Source: Pseudolactococcus piscium (lineage in GTDB: Bacteria > Bacillota > Bacilli > Lactobacillales > Streptococcaceae). From it: a stretch of 64,000 bases of DNA. Under the pieces are notes generated by a model. That model searched no databases. It had not been told where the DNA came from and was given only the letters and a program-made list of their open reading frames with translations. Position numbers and translations under genes: made by a program. The DNA is taken from positions 1-64,000 of the forward strand of contig NZ_JXJW01000015.1 of assembly GCF_002441695.1 (NCBI RefSeq). Reading direction: 5' to 3'. Below are positions 25,511-35,663 of the stretch, piece by piece. How positions within the stretch are numbered: the stretch's first letter is position 1; the number at the start of each line of letters is the position of its first letter.

Positions 25511-25529
25511 GAAAAGTTAAGTGATTAAG

Positions 25530-25555
25530 ATCAAGTTGTTACACTTGATTTTTTT
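25530..25555 (+). terminator. gal operon terminator
   Basis: ATCAAGT and ACTTGAT pair around TGTTAC-type loop bases, followed by a run of seven T. Confidence 0.8.
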
Positions 25556-25592
25556 CTGTTCTTCTTATGTGAAATTAATTTATTAGCCATTT

Positions 25593-25606
25593 TGGAAACG
25601 CTTAAT
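25593..25606. promoter_or_regulatory. cre-like site upstream of cfa
   Basis: TGGAAACGCTTAAT matches the lactococcal cre consensus at 12 of 14 positions, about 145 bases before the cfa promoter. The rest of the 25556-25737 spacer is AT-rich without other signals. Confidence 0.45.
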
Positions 25607-25737
25607 TAAAAATTCGAAACCTTACAAAGGCGTGCTAGTAGGGTGTTTGTGCTTTTTTAAGTTATATTTTTAATTATTTATTCATCAACTTATTATTATT
25701 CGGACATAAAAAACATTGCAAAAAAGACAGTTATTAA

Positions 25738-25766
25738 TTGACATTCCATTTTTTTTCTTCTAAAAT
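25738..25766 (+). promoter_or_regulatory. cfa promoter
   Basis: Perfect TTGACA (25738-25743) and TAAAAT (25761-25766) with a 17-base spacer. Confidence 0.75.
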
Positions 25767-25790
25767 AACAGTGTAGTTAAGGGGGAGAAG

Positions 25791-26987
25791 ATGTTAGACA
25801 AAACAATCTACAAACAAATTTTTAAAGCAAGTTTTGACGCCCCAATCGACGTTGAATTCTGGGATGGTGAACAAGTAAATTATGGTGATGGTGACCCCAT
25901 TGCTAAAATCAAACTGAATGAAATCATCCCAATCAAAGATATTATGGCCCATGCATCGCTTACTTTTGGTGAAGCTTACATGGATGGTAAAATCGAAATT
26001 GATGGTGACTTACAGCAGTTAGTCACGACAGTTTATGAAGCGAAAGATAGCTTTATGAACAATTCTAAATTCTCAAAGCTCATTCCAAAACGCTCACATT
26101 CTGAAAAAGTGAGTAAGGAAGATGTGCAAAGCCACTATGACATCGGCAATGAATTTTATCAAATGTGGTTAGACCCAACGATGACTTATTCATGTGCTTA
26201 TTTTGCCAGTGAAACTGATTCTTTAGAGGATGCACAATGGAATAAAGTGCACCATATTTTAAATAAATTACACGCAAAACCAAATGAAACGTTACTCGAT
26301 ATTGGCTGTGGCTGGGGGACTTTAATTTTCACCGCAGCAAAAGAGTATAATCTTGAAGCGACTGGTGTGACACTGAGTCAAGAACAATATGATTTTGTTA
26401 CAGCAAAAATAAAATCAGAAGGCTTAGAAGACCGCGTACATGTCTTTCTAAAAGACTATCGTGAGATCAAACAAACCTATAATCATGTGACGTCAGTAGG
26501 GATGTTTGAACATGTTGGTAAAGAAAACCTACAAGAATATTTTGAACAAGTAAATAATCGCCTAGCAGATGATGGGACAGCATTAATTCATGGGATTACT
26601 GGACAGCACGATGGTGCGGGTGTGGATGCATGGATTAATAAGTATATCTTCCCAGGTGGTTATATTCCAAATATTGCAGAGAATATCGGTCACATTCTCA
26701 ATACCTCACTCCAACTGGATGATGTTGAGCCGCTTCGTCGTCACTATCAAAAGACGCTTGAGATGTGGACAGAAAATTTCCATGATGTCAAAGCCGCAGT
26801 GGTTGAAGCATATGGTGAGCGGTTCTATCGGATGTGGGATTTGTATTTGCAAGCCTGTGCGGCCTCATTTGAGTCTGGCAATATCGATGTTGTGCAATAC
26901 TTACTCACAAAAGGTGCATCTGGTAAAAATTTACCAATGACACGTTCTTATATTTATCATGCCGATGTGGCACATGGTGTCAAGTAA
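25791..26987 (+). CDS. cfa: Cyclopropane-fatty-acyl-phospholipid synthase
   Basis: Adds a methylene from S-adenosylmethionine across double bonds of membrane lipid acyl chains, usually in acid or stationary phase. The 398-aa protein has an N-terminal lipid-contact region (1-100), the motif H-Y-D-I-G-N-E-F-Y, the SAM loop L-D-I-G-C-G-W-G-T and the active-site segment with M-T-Y-S-C-A-Y-F. Length fits the family (about 380-400). It is a single-gene transcript between its own promoter and terminator. Confidence 0.95.
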   Translation: MLDKTIYKQIFKASFDAPIDVEFWDGEQVNYGDGDPIAKIKLNEIIPIKDIMAHASLTFGEAYMDGKIEIDGDLQQLVTTVYEAKDSFMNNSKFSKLIPKRSHSEKVSKEDVQSHYDIGNEFYQMWLDPTMTYSCAYFASETDSLEDAQWNKVHHILNKLHAKPNETLLDIGCGWGTLIFTAAKEYNLEATGVTLSQEQYDFVTAKIKSEGLEDRVHVFLKDYREIKQTYNHVTSVGMFEHVGKENLQEYFEQVNNRLADDGTALIHGITGQHDGAGVDAWINKYIFPGGYIPNIAENIGHILNTSLQLDDVEPLRRHYQKTLEMWTENFHDVKAAVVEAYGERFYRMWDLYLQACAASFESGNIDVVQYLLTKGASGKNLPMTRSYIYHADVAHGVK

Positions 26988-27016
26988 TTTAAAACACTGG
27001 ATAAAATTTAAACTGA

Positions 27017-27043
27017 AACTGCTTAAACGGAGCAGTTTTTTTG
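27017..27043 (+). terminator. cfa terminator
   Basis: AAACTGCT and AGCAGTTT pair around TAAACGG, with seven T downstream. Confidence 0.8.
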
Positions 27044-27116
27044 TTGTCTAAGATAATAACCCTAAAATTGCACCAAATTTGGTACATTTTAACAGGCTGT
27101 TTGCTGAATGTGCATG

Positions 27117-27125
27117 TGCTATAAT
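27117..27125 (+). promoter_or_regulatory. Extended -10 promoter of polC
   Basis: TGCTATAAT at 27117-27125, 37 bases before the ATG; the -35 region is weak, as is usual for extended -10 promoters. Confidence 0.55.
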
Positions 27126-27162
27126 AGAAGTATCATCATTCAAGAAACAAGAAAGAAGTCCA

Positions 27163-30100
27163 ATGAACGCGTTATTTGATAAATTAATGGATCAGCTAGA
27201 GATGCCGGTCGAGATACGTAACAACCCAGTATTTAAAGGTAATATCGAAAAAGTAGAAGTGCATGCGGTTAGCAAAATCTGGCACTTTTATTTGGCCTTT
27301 CCAGCCATTTTACCGATTGGCTTATATAAGGAACTTGTCTATCGGCTAGAGATGGCATTTTCAAACATTGCCAAAACGGAGCTAACGATCCTAACGACAG
27401 ATGCGCGCTATGATGAAGCCCTACTGAATGATTATTTGCCCACTATTTTTGAGCAACCTGGATGTGATACACCGAGCTTTACAGCGATTTTCAAGAAATA
27501 TAAATTTATTGCTGGTGAGCAGGCAGCGGATGCCCAGATCTTAGTTGGTGAGCTATCAAATTTAACCTATTTTGTGACCCATTATTTTCCAGTGATGGAG
27601 AAGCATTATCAGGGATTTGGCTTTACTGACTTGCATATTACGCCAAAAATCGATTATGAGTTAACCGATAGATTAGTCGCTGAGTACGAGAAGAAATCTG
27701 AGGCAGCCCTAGCTGATATTCTTGCCAATCAACCAGAGCCATCTTTTTCAAATGAGCCAGCATTTCCGACAGCAAAAGAAGAGAATTTATCGCCTACTCA
27801 CCTCGCTTTAGGTAAAGAAATCAAAGCAACAGATACCGTTTTCCAAATGCAGGATGTGGTGAATGAAGAGGCCAATGTCGTTTTTGAAGGCTATGTATTT
27901 GCGGCTGAGCACAAGGTCTTTAAAAATCGGACCACTGGCAAGGAAAGTCACATGCTTGAAGTCAAAATGACTGACTATAGCAGTTCGTTTATCATCCAAA
28001 AATGGGGGAGAAAACCGGAAGAACAAGCCATGTTTGACTTAGTCAAAAAAGGCATGTGGCTAAAGGTTAAAGGCAGTGTTCAGATGGACCAGTACAAGCA
28101 TGAGCTTGTCATGAGTGTCCGAGACATGGTCGAAATCAAGGCCAAAAATATCCGTAAGGATCTGATGCCTGATGGTCAAAAACGGGTTGAATTTCACGCG
28201 CATACCAACATGTCAACGATGGATGCCATTACTGATGTATCGGATTTGGTTGCCCAAGCCGCACGGTGGGGACATGAAGCGATTGCCATTACTGACCATG
28301 CTGGTGCACAAAGTTTCCCGCATGCGCACTCAGCAGGCAAGAAAAATGGGGTTAAGATCCTTTATGGCATTGAAGCTAACCTAGTTGAAGACAGAGTGCC
28401 GATTACCTATAATGAAGATGATAGTAACCTATCTGATGCGACCTATGTCGTCTTCGATGTGGAAACAACGGGCCTTTCCGCAGTTTATAACAAACTGATT
28501 CAAGTTGCCGCCTCTAAAATGCACAAGGGTAATGTCATCGAACAATTTGATGAATTTATCGATCCAGGTCATCCAGTTAGTGAATTTACGACCCAGTTGA
28601 CTGGTATTACGGATGATATGGTAAGCGGATCTAAGCCGTTAGAAGAGGTGCTAGTCGCCTTTCAAGCATTTTGCCAAGGCAGTATTCTTGTTGCCCATAA
28701 TGCCACGTTTGATGTGGGCTTTATGAATATCAACTATCAACGCTACGATTTACCGATCATTACACAACCCGTCATCGATACCTTAGAATTTGCCCGTAAT
28801 CTCTATCCAGAAATTAAACGTCATGGCTTAGGGCCGTTGACCAAACGTTTCCAAGTTTCACTGGAAAATCATCACTTAGCCAATTTCGATGCTGAGGCAA
28901 CGGGTCGCTTGTTATTCATCTTCCTAAATGATGCCAAAGAAAAATTTAAGATTACGCTACTGAGTGATTTGAATACAAAAGTAGTTGATGAGAATTCTTA
29001 TAAGCGAGCGCGTGTCAAGCATGCGACCATTTATGCGAAAACACAGGCTGGCTTAAAAAATCTCTTTAAGCTGATTTCTTTCTCAAATGTCAACTACTTT
29101 GCAGGTGTGCCTAGGATTCCTAAATCAGTCCTTGAGACCTATCGCGAAGGCTTGATCATCGGGTCGGCATGTTCTGAAGGGGAAGTATTTGAAGCTGTTA
29201 CCAATAAATCCTTTGATGATGCCCTTAAAATTGCGGACTATTATGATTTTATCGAAATCATGCCGCCTGCCGTTTATCGGCCGCTTATTGCCAAAGAAAC
29301 GATAAAAGATGAGGTTGAGTTACAGCGCATTCTAAAAGATATGGTAAAGCTTGCGGATACACTAGGCAAACCAGTACTCGCAACGGGTAACGTCCACTAT
29401 CTCAACCCAGAAGATGCAGTTTATCGTGAAATCATCGTCCGTTCTATGGGTCCGGGTGCTGTGATTAACCGACCTGTCGGTCGTGGTGAACACGCCATGC
29501 CAGCACCACTGCCTGATGTCCATTTTCGGACAACAACTGAAATGCTAGATGCCTTTGCTTTCTTAGGTGAAGCAGTTGCAAGACAGATTGTCATCGAGAA
29601 TACCCAAAAAATGGCCGCCTCTTTTGATGTCCTAACGCCAGTTCGTGAGGATCTTTATACGCCTTATATTCCTGAGTCTGAGGAAAAAATGGCGAAATTA
29701 ACCTATGAAAAATCACATGCTATTTACGGCAATCCCTTGCCTGATATTGTTGACTTGCGGATCGAAAAAGAACTGAACTCGATTATTGGGAATGGGTTCT
29801 CGGTAATCTATCTCATCTCGCAAATTCTTGTTGAACGCTCCAATAACCGTGGCTATCTGGTTGGTTCCAGGGGATCGGTCGGCTCATCTTTTGTCGCGAC
29901 GATGACAGGGATTACAGAAGTTAATCCACTGCCACCACACTATGTCTGTCCAGACTGCCAGTTTTCTGAGTTCTTTACTGAAGGGCAATATGGCTCGGGA
30001 TTTGATATGCCTGAAAAAGAGTGTCCTAAATGTGGGCATAGATTAAAAAAAGACGGCCATGATATTCCCTTTGAAACCTTCCTAGGCTTTAAAGGCGATA

Positions 30101-31557
30101 AGGTGCCCGATATTGACCTGAACTTTTCTGGTGCCGATCAACCCAGCGCCCATTTAGATGTTCGAGAAATTTTTGGGGCAGATTATGCATTTCGGGCTGG
30201 CACGATTGGTACCGTTGCCGAGAAAACAGCCTTTGGCTTTGTCAAAGGCTATGAGCGGGATTACGGTCATTACTATCGTGGTGCAGAAATTGAGCGCTTG
30301 GCTGCAGGTAGTACAGGCGTGAAACGAACGACTGGCCAACATCCCGGGGGGATTATCGTTATCCCTGGCTACATGGACGTTTATGATTTTAGTCCAGTAG
30401 CCTTCCCAGCAGAAGATGTGAATGCAGAGTGGCAGACCACCCACTTTGATTTCCATGCCATCCATGATAATATCTTGAAGCTCGATATTCTAGGACATGA
30501 TGATCCCACTATGATTCGTAAACTGCAAGATTTATCAGGTATGGATGCCTCGACAATTCCGATGGACGATCCAGATGTGATGAAAATATTTGCAGGGACA
30601 GAAGTCCTTGGTGTCACACCAGAACAAATTTTCTCAAAAACCGGGACACTTGGTGTTCCTGAGATGGGGACAACCTTTGTTCGTGGCATGTTAGAAGAGA
30701 CGAAACCGAGTACTTTTGCAGAGTTATTGCAAATCTCGGGTCTCTCACATGGGACCGACGTTTGGTTGGGCAATGCACAAGAGTTAATCAAACAAGGGAT
30801 TGCCAACCTCGCCAAGGTAATCGGTTGTCGTGATGATATCATGGTCTACTTGATTCATGCCGGTCTGGATGAATCGATGGCATTCACGATTATGGAACGC
30901 GTTCGAAAAGGCATGTGGAACAAGATGGGTGATGAAGAGCGAGATACCTATATCGCTGCTATGCGAGAAAACGATGTACCAGAATGGTATATTGACTCCT
31001 GTAGTAAGATTAAGTATATGTTCCCTAAAGCCCATGCGGCAGCTTATATCATGATGGCACTACGTGTCGCCTACTTTAAAGTGCACATGCCCATCTATTA
31101 TTATTGTGCCTGGTTTTCTATCCGTGCGAATGCCTTTGACCTAAAAGTCATGGGGGATGGCTTAGCTGCTGTTAAAGCCAAGATGGCAGAGATTAGAGGG
31201 AAGGGCTTTGAAGCAAGTAATGTCGAAAATGCCCTTTTTGGCACCTTAGAGTTATGTAACGAAATGCTAGAACGTGGCTTTAAATTTGGCAAATTAGATC
31301 TCTATCGAAGTGAGGCCAGTGAGTTCATTATCGAAGGAGACACCTTGATTCCGCCTTTTTCTGCGATGGATGGTCTAGGTGGCAACGTCGCCAGACAGCT
31401 TGTTAAGGCGCGGGAAGATGGTGAATTTCTTAGCAAAACAGAGCTTAGAAAACGTGCTGGGGTTTCTCAAACCCTAGTTGATAAGATGGATGAGATGGGC
31501 ATTCTAGGTAATATGCCAGAAGATAACCAATTAAGTTTATTTGATGATCTATTTTAA
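27163..31557 (+). CDS. polC: DNA polymerase III alpha subunit, PolC type
   Basis: The replicative polymerase of low-GC Gram-positives. The 1464-aa protein has, in order, an N-terminal domain, an OB-fold (about 240-340), a PHP domain (H-A-H-T-N-M-S near 345), the DEDDh proofreading exonuclease (F-D-V-E-T-T-G near 430, H-N-A-T-F-D-V-G, and H-L-A-x-F-D-A-E-A), the polymerase core with D-I-D-L-N-F and the zinc-finger C-P-D-C / C-P-K-C-G, and a C-terminal [14 protein letters not shown] that ends in a clamp-binding Q-L-S-L-F. The start at 27163 is preferred because the 28 codons upstream overlap the promoter. The gene is monocistronic. Confidence 0.97.
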   Translation: MNALFDKLMDQLEMPVEIRNNPVFKGNIEKVEVHAVSKIWHFYLAFPAILPIGLYKELVYRLEMAFSNIAKTELTILTTDARYDEALLNDYLPTIFEQPGCDTPSFTAIFKKYKFIAGEQAADAQILVGELSNLTYFVTHYFPVMEKHYQGFGFTDLHITPKIDYELTDRLVAEYEKKSEAALADILANQPEPSFSNEPAFPTAKEENLSPTHLALGKEIKATDTVFQMQDVVNEEANVVFEGYVFAAEHKVFKNRTTGKESHMLEVKMTDYSSSFIIQKWGRKPEEQAMFDLVKKGMWLKVKGSVQMDQYKHELVMSVRDMVEIKAKNIRKDLMPDGQKRVEFHAHTNMSTMDAITDVSDLVAQAARWGHEAIAITDHAGAQSFPHAHSAGKKNGVKILYGIEANLVEDRVPITYNEDDSNLSDATYVVFDVETTGLSAVYNKLIQVAASKMHKGNVIEQFDEFIDPGHPVSEFTTQLTGITDDMVSGSKPLEEVLVAFQAFCQGSILVAHNATFDVGFMNINYQRYDLPIITQPVIDTLEFARNLYPEIKRHGLGPLTKRFQVSLENHHLANFDAEATGRLLFIFLNDAKEKFKITLLSDLNTKVVDENSYKRARVKHATIYAKTQAGLKNLFKLISFSNVNYFAGVPRIPKSVLETYREGLIIGSACSEGEVFEAVTNKSFDDALKIADYYDFIEIMPPAVYRPLIAKETIKDEVELQRILKDMVKLADTLGKPVLATGNVHYLNPEDAVYREIIVRSMGPGAVINRPVGRGEHAMPAPLPDVHFRTTTEMLDAFAFLGEAVARQIVIENTQKMAASFDVLTPVREDLYTPYIPESEEKMAKLTYEKSHAIYGNPLPDIVDLRIEKELNSIIGNGFSVIYLISQILVERSNNRGYLVGSRGSVGSSFVATMTGITEVNPLPPHYVCPDCQFSEFFTEGQYGSGFDMPEKECPKCGHRLKKDGHDIPFETFLGFKGDKVPDIDLNFSGADQPSAHLDVREIFGADYAFRAGTIGTVAEKTAFGFVKGYERDYGHYYRGAEIERLAAGSTGVKRTTGQHPGGIIVIPGYMDVYDFSPVAFPAEDVNAEWQTTHFDFHAIHDNILKLDILGHDDPTMIRKLQDLSGMDASTIPMDDPDVMKIFAGTEVLGVTPEQIFSKTGTLGVPEMGTTFVRGMLEETKPSTFAELLQISGLSHGTDVWLGNAQELIKQGIANLAKVIGCRDDIMVYLIHAGLDESMAFTIMERVRKGMWNKMGDEERDTYIAAMRENDVPEWYIDSCSKIKYMFPKAHAAAYIMMALRVAYFKVHMPIYYYCAWFSIRANAFDLKVMGDGLAAVKAKMAEIRGKGFEASNVENALFGTLELCNEMLERGFKFGKLDLYRSEASEFIIEGDTLIPPFSAMDGLGGNVARQLVKAREDGEFLSKTELRKRAGVSQTLVDKMDEMGILGNMPEDNQLSLFDDLF

Positions 31558-31617
31558 ATAAGGCGTATAGGCGTCAGTTTTGCTGACCTTGAGTAGCTAA
31601 TTGGGTCATATGTTATG

Positions 31618-31653
31618 AAAAAAAATCTGTGAGCGCAACTCGCAGATTTTTTG
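31618..31653 (+). terminator. polC terminator
   Basis: AAAAATCTGTGAG pairs with CTCGCAGATTTTT around CGCAA; strong stem with T run, immediately before comGA. Confidence 0.8.
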
Positions 31654-31679
31654 CGTATGAAAAATTAAGGGGAAAAGCA

Positions 31680-32621
31680 ATGGTCCAGAAATTAGCAAAA
31701 ACACTCTTACAAGAGGCTGTTAGCTTTGGTGCAAGCGATGTCTATATTTTACCTATTGAGACGACGTTTGCTGTTAGCTTTAGACGTTCGGAGAGTCGTA
31801 AGCACTATATCACTTGTTCAGCTGCTGAGGGACAAAGTTTAATCTCACATTTCAAATTTACAGCTGGTATGAACGTTGGCGAAAAGCGACGCCCGCAGTT
31901 AGGTGCCTGTACCTATGAGATTGGTGAGCGCAGTCTGAGGCTAAGACTATCTACAGCAGGGGATTTTGAAAACCGAGAAAGTCTGGTCGTTCGATTATTG
32001 CCAGATCAAGCGCAACCGCTCTTGTTTTGGGATGAAGCGGCATTGCTATCACTAAAAACGGCGGTGGTAAGTCGGGGGCTTTATTTATTTTCAGGACCAG
32101 TAGGTTCAGGGAAGACGACATTGATGCACCATGTTGCAAAAACCAATTTTGCAAATAAACAGGTCATTACGATAGAAGATCCGGTAGAACTTGTCAGGCC
32201 AGAGCTTTTGCAATTCCAACTTAATGAAGCAATCGGCAACACCTACGATAGGTTAATTAAATTATCTCTGAGACACATGCCAGATCTTGTCATTGTAGGA
32301 GAAATTCGAGACAGTACGACAGCTCGTGCTGTCATACGGGCCAGTTTGACGGGATACACGGTATTTTCGACGATTCATGCCAAATCTGTTCGTGGTGTAT
32401 ATGCCAGATTACTCGCCTTAGGCGTGAGCAAGGATGAGCTAGAAAATGCCTTGTCTGGTATTATCTATCAGCGACTCATAGCAGGAAAAGGGGTGCTAAC
32501 CTATGCAGATAAAAACTTCTCTAATCACAGCCATGACGGCTGGAATCGGCAGATTGAGGCACTGGTTAGGTCAGGATCTATTCGTGCTAGTCAGGCGACG
32601 GTCGAAAAAATTATCAGTTAA
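31680..32621 (+). CDS. comGA: Competence pseudopilus assembly ATPase
   Basis: Powers assembly of the competence pseudopilus used for DNA uptake. The 313-aa PulE/PilB-type ATPase has Walker A G-P-V-G-S-G-K-T-T (residues 139-147), an Asp-box E-D-P-V-E, the Walker B-like P-D-L-V-I-V-G-E-I-R-D and a T-x-x-S-T-I-H-A histidine box. It lacks the long N-terminal domain of PilB, as usual for ComGA. The start at 31680 has an AGGGGAA site; the in-frame GTG at 31629 lies inside the terminator stem. It heads the comG operon, which is normally under ComX; no obvious cin-box was found in this short upstream region. Confidence 0.96.
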   Translation: MVQKLAKTLLQEAVSFGASDVYILPIETTFAVSFRRSESRKHYITCSAAEGQSLISHFKFTAGMNVGEKRRPQLGACTYEIGERSLRLRLSTAGDFENRESLVVRLLPDQAQPLLFWDEAALLSLKTAVVSRGLYLFSGPVGSGKTTLMHHVAKTNFANKQVITIEDPVELVRPELLQFQLNEAIGNTYDRLIKLSLRHMPDLVIVGEIRDSTTARAVIRASLTGYTVFSTIHAKSVRGVYARLLALGVSKDELENALSGIIYQRLIAGKGVLTYADKNFSNHSHDGWNRQIEALVRSGSIRASQATVEKIIS

Positions 32622-33588
32622 ACAGCAGGTTAAGTTGCTCAAGCTCATGCATAATTTATTGGTGAGTGGCTTTCATCTATCAGAGATGATTCATTTTCTA
32701 GATCATTCAAAGCTAGTTGATCAACGCTTCGTGAACACGATGCGAACCTCTCTAGCAAATGGAGAGACGATTTCGCAGATTTTAGCCAGGTTACAGTTTT
32801 CAAAGTCAGTCATAACGCAAGTCGCCTTAGCAGATTATCATGGTGATACCCAGCAAACTTTTGCCTTGGTGACCCAGAACTTGGCAAGTCGACTTCGGGT
32901 CAGACAAAAAATGATTGCTGTTAGTACTTATCCTGCTATCTTAGTCGTTGCCTTAGTCATCATGGTTACAGGATTGAAAACGTATCTATTACCTCAGCTT
33001 GAAACGACTAATCTGGCTGGGTGGTTGCTAGATGGCTTACCAGTATTAGCTATTGCTGGGAGCATAAGCCTAATGCTTTCGTTCTTATTTTTAAAACGCT
33101 ATATGAACCGAACATCACCCTTAAAACTGTTTCAAAAAATAGCTTGCTTACCTGTCATTGGTAAGTTTATCAAGACTTACTTAACCGCCTTTTATGCTAG
33201 AGAGTGGGGAAATTTGATCAAGCAAGGCCTAGAGATGCGACAAATTTTATCACTTATGCTAGTGCAAGATGATCGGTTATTTCGTGAAATAGGCCAGGAT
33301 TTGTTAGCTGCCATGCAACTTGGCAGGCCCTTTCATGAGCAAATCGCTAGCTATCGTTTTTTCACAGCGGAACTCTCTTTGATGATCGAATATGGGGAGA
33401 TGAAGTCAACCTTAGGTGAGGAACTCCTATTATATTCAGATGCTTCATGGCAGGTCTTTTTTGACAGGGTAGATACAGCGATGAATTTGGTGCAACCCTT
33501 GATATTTTTATTTGTGGGATTGATGATTGTTTTAATCTATGCAGCCATGTTATTACCTATCTATGCGCAGATGGATTTGGGGATGTAA
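32503..33588 (+). CDS. comGB: Competence pseudopilus membrane protein
   Basis: The 361-aa polytopic protein is the PilC/GspF homologue forming the membrane base of the competence pseudopilus. Two T2SS-F repeats are visible (about 40-160 and 240-355) with three hydrophobic segments (about 140, 185 and 330-355). The start ATG 32503 has an AAGGGG site and overlaps comGA by 119 bases, a long but plausible overlap; an in-frame start further in is possible. It is the second comG gene. Confidence 0.93.
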   Translation: MQIKTSLITAMTAGIGRLRHWLGQDLFVLVRRRSKKLSVKQQVKLLKLMHNLLVSGFHLSEMIHFLDHSKLVDQRFVNTMRTSLANGETISQILARLQFSKSVITQVALADYHGDTQQTFALVTQNLASRLRVRQKMIAVSTYPAILVVALVIMVTGLKTYLLPQLETTNLAGWLLDGLPVLAIAGSISLMLSFLFLKRYMNRTSPLKLFQKIACLPVIGKFIKTYLTAFYAREWGNLIKQGLEMRQILSLMLVQDDRLFREIGQDLLAAMQLGRPFHEQIASYRFFTAELSLMIEYGEMKSTLGEELLLYSDASWQVFFDRVDTAMNLVQPLIFLFVGLMIVLIYAAMLLPIYAQMDLGM

Positions 33589-33620
33589 GTAGGAGGTTTA
33601 GAAAATGGGAGGAAAAAAGG

Positions 33621-33938
33621 ATGATGCATAAAAAAATGGTAGCCGCTTTTACCTTACTAGAGATGTTGATTGTTTTGATGATCATCAGTATCCTCATCTT
33701 GCTATTTGTCCCCAATTTATCATCTCAAAAGACGACGATTAAGGAGACTGGTAACGCTGCTGTGGTTAAAGTGGTTGCGTCTCAGGCAGAATTATATCAG
33801 CTTAATCATTCGGGAAAAGTATCTTTGAAAATATTACTAGAAAACGGTAATATCACACAACAACAGGTGGACGCGTACCATGCTTATTATGCACTGGCTA
33901 AAAACAAGGGTGAGAAACCAGAAATTCCGGCAGATTAG
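33621..33938 (+). CDS. comGC: Major competence pseudopilin
   Basis: The 105-aa prepilin has the type IV leader K-K-M-V-A-A-F-T-L-L-E-M: cleavage by ComC would be before Phe10, with Glu at +5, then a 20-residue hydrophobic helix. It is the major subunit of the DNA-uptake pseudopilus, exposed across the wall. The 3' end overlaps comGD by 59 bases with the start chosen there. Confidence 0.94.
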   Translation: MMHKKMVAAFTLLEMLIVLMIISILILLFVPNLSSQKTTIKETGNAAVVKVVASQAELYQLNHSGKVSLKILLENGNITQQQVDAYHAYYALAKNKGEKPEIPAD

Positions 33939-34338
33939 GGCCTTTACGCTACTTGAGTCCTTGGTCACATTATCCATATCCTGCTCGATTATCTTATTAT
34001 TTACTAATACTTACCAAGATACGCTCCATGCAGTCCGAGGTCAACTGTTTGTCCTACAGTTTGAAAGCACGTTAAAGCATCAGCAAGCACAAGCCATCAC
34101 GAGGGCAGAAACGCGGTCGCTATCTGCGACAGATCATGTCGTCAAGATGAATGGTCAAGTCCTCGATACACCAAAAGAGACGCTATTTTCGGATTTTAAT
34201 ATTACCTTTAAAGAAAATGGCAATATCAAATCTATCAAATCAGCTAAGATTATCATTACTTTACCTTATGAAGGGAATAAGCAGGTAATTTATCAGTTGC
34301 AGTTAGGAAGTGGTCAATATAAAAAAACAACAAGTTAG
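33880..34338 (+). CDS. comGD: Minor competence pseudopilin
   Basis: The 152-aa minor pseudopilin carries the leader R-A-F-T-L-L-E-S followed by a hydrophobic helix. The ATG 33880 has AGGTGG nine bases upstream, but the leader peptide would then be 20 residues; GTG 33910 would give a shorter leader without a good ribosome site. Both starts overlap comGC. Confidence 0.88.
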   Translation: MLIMHWLKTRVRNQKFRQIRAFTLLESLVTLSISCSIILLFTNTYQDTLHAVRGQLFVLQFESTLKHQQAQAITRAETRSLSATDHVVKMNGQVLDTPKETLFSDFNITFKENGNIKSIKSAKIIITLPYEGNKQVIYQLQLGSGQYKKTTS

Positions 34339-34615
34339 GGGATATATCTTGCTGGAGAGCTTACTAACCATGGTGCTACTTGCCATCATGAGCACCGTTG
34401 TCTTAGTCGAGATTTCAAAATCTAGGGGCGCACTTGCTAGACAAAATGAAAAGATTGCCGTCTTAAATCTGGCCTTGATGGCATTTGATAGTGGCCAATC
34501 AAGCTTAAGTCAAAATGGTGTTACTGTCAAACTAGAAAAAAGAGATAAGAAGCTTGTGGTGACGCATAAGGCACAGGAGGTAGTCAGTCTTGAACTATTG
34601 CAAGAAATACCTTAA
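34310..34615 (+). CDS. comGE: Minor competence pseudopilin
   Basis: The 101-aa protein has a prepilin-like leader K-K-Q-Q-V-R-G-Y-I-L-L-E-S-L-L and a hydrophobic segment (about 15-35). Its start is a GTG overlapping the comGD end by 29 bases. It is the ComGE position in the operon and is short, as known for that subunit. Confidence 0.87.
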   Translation: MVNIKKQQVRGYILLESLLTMVLLAIMSTVVLVEISKSRGALARQNEKIAVLNLALMAFDSGQSSLSQNGVTVKLEKRDKKLVVTHKAQEVVSLELLQEIP

Positions 34616-35033
34616 AGCCTTTACGCTACTAGAGAGTTTGGTAGCACTTTTATCTGTTTCTTTATCCGTTTTGGTCATTCAGGGCATGACGCATTTGATT
34701 GTCCAGGAAGTTGCAATCATTCGGCAATCACGAGAGAATGAGTGGCAAATTTTTTGTAATTTACTCAGACGTGAATTCGAAACGACTAGGTTGGAAAAGG
34801 TCAGTCAAAATTTTTTATATGTTAGCACAGAAAAAGGGTCTAGACGCTATGGTATGAAGGCAGGCGCGGATGATTTTAGGAAGACGAATGCATCGGGTCA
34901 AGGCTATCAGCCCCTGATTTTTGGGGTATCCTCTGTTAGCATATCAGCCAAACAGCAGGTTGTCACGATCAAGCTGACCTTTAAAAAAGGAGAAGAGAGA
35001 ACATTTATTTACGCATTTTCAAAAAACGAGTAA
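34590..35033 (+). CDS. comGF: Minor competence pseudopilin
   Basis: The 147-aa ComGF-family prepilin has the leader K-K-Y-L-K-A-F-T-L-L-E-S. The start is a TTG with an excellent AGGAGG site nine bases upstream; no ATG is available. Downstream of the helix is the family's R-Q-S-R-E-N-E-W-Q-I-F segment. It overlaps comGE by 26 bases. Confidence 0.9.
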   Translation: MNYCKKYLKAFTLLESLVALLSVSLSVLVIQGMTHLIVQEVAIIRQSRENEWQIFCNLLRREFETTRLEKVSQNFLYVSTEKGSRRYGMKAGADDFRKTNASGQGYQPLIFGVSSVSISAKQQVVTIKLTFKKGEERTFIYAFSKNE

Positions 35034-35044
35034 AGGGTGGTATC

Positions 35045-35329
35045 ATGCTCTATGCCTTATCGATTTCAGTTATTTTTGGCATGATCTTGAGTTTTTATTT
35101 GGCAGCGATGGTGGAGAATCAGAACAACTTAATTGCCCAAGAATCTTTTTTATACGCCCAACTCATGGCAAAGCTGACTATAGAAAGACGTTCAGATAAA
35201 TTGGCCGGTCAGCTCCGCTTTGACAAAGGGGATGTTAGCTATCAGCAGCAAGATAAAGTGATACAGGTAACAGTTACCTTAGTATCTGGTGATCGGTATC
35301 AGTTCCGAGTGCTTACTGGGTCGCCTTAA
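35045..35329 (+). CDS. comGG: Minor competence pseudopilin (start probably upstream)
   Basis: The final comG gene product: a hydrophobic N-terminal helix (L-Y-A-L-S-I-S-V-I-F-G-M) and a short basic C-terminal half. From ATG 35045 it is 94 aa and lacks the basic residues that should precede the helix. The frame stays open upstream and encodes K-K-R-V-K-G-G just before this Met, with an AAAGGAG about ten bases before an ATT codon at 35003. A non-canonical ATT start there would give 108 aa and the usual overlap with comGF. Confidence 0.85.
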   Translation: MLYALSISVIFGMILSFYLAAMVENQNNLIAQESFLYAQLMAKLTIERRSDKLAGQLRFDKGDVSYQQQDKVIQVTVTLVSGDRYQFRVLTGSP

Positions 35330-35481
35330 CGGCTTGGTATGATGTTTTGCCATTCGTGCATGGCGTGACGCGACTTGTTAAAGCTTACCCATATATCTTG
35401 CAGCAACACAACCTTATCCTGAATTAAAGGGAACCAAGGTCATACTTGTGCTTCAGATTGTGATGCACGTTATAAGTTTTC

Positions 35482-35519
35482 AGACAAAGTACGCTAAATA
35501 CTCGTATTTTGTCTTTTTT
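35482..35519 (+). terminator. comG operon terminator
   Basis: AGACAAAGTACG pairs with CGTATTTTGTCT, followed by TTTT. The rest of the 35330-35663 spacer shows no gene; the methyltransferase/ackA genes that often follow comGG in relatives are absent. Confidence 0.75.
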
Positions 35520-35663
35520 CTTGTTACACTTGAAGTATCAAATTAAGCGGACAAGTAGCGATTTACTAGCAGATAGACTCAGAATATTTGTGGTCATATC
35601 AGCAGATAGCGATAATGCCTTGTAAATAGAGAGGGGTGAGGTCAAATCAATCTTGACAAAATT

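Noticed and set aside
27079-27162. Upstream start for polC
   Set aside because: The extra 28 codons overlap the extended -10 promoter and have no ribosome site.
31629-31679. Upstream GTG start for comGA
   Set aside because: It lies inside the polC terminator stem; ATG 31680 has an AGGGGAA site and gives the usual ComGA length.
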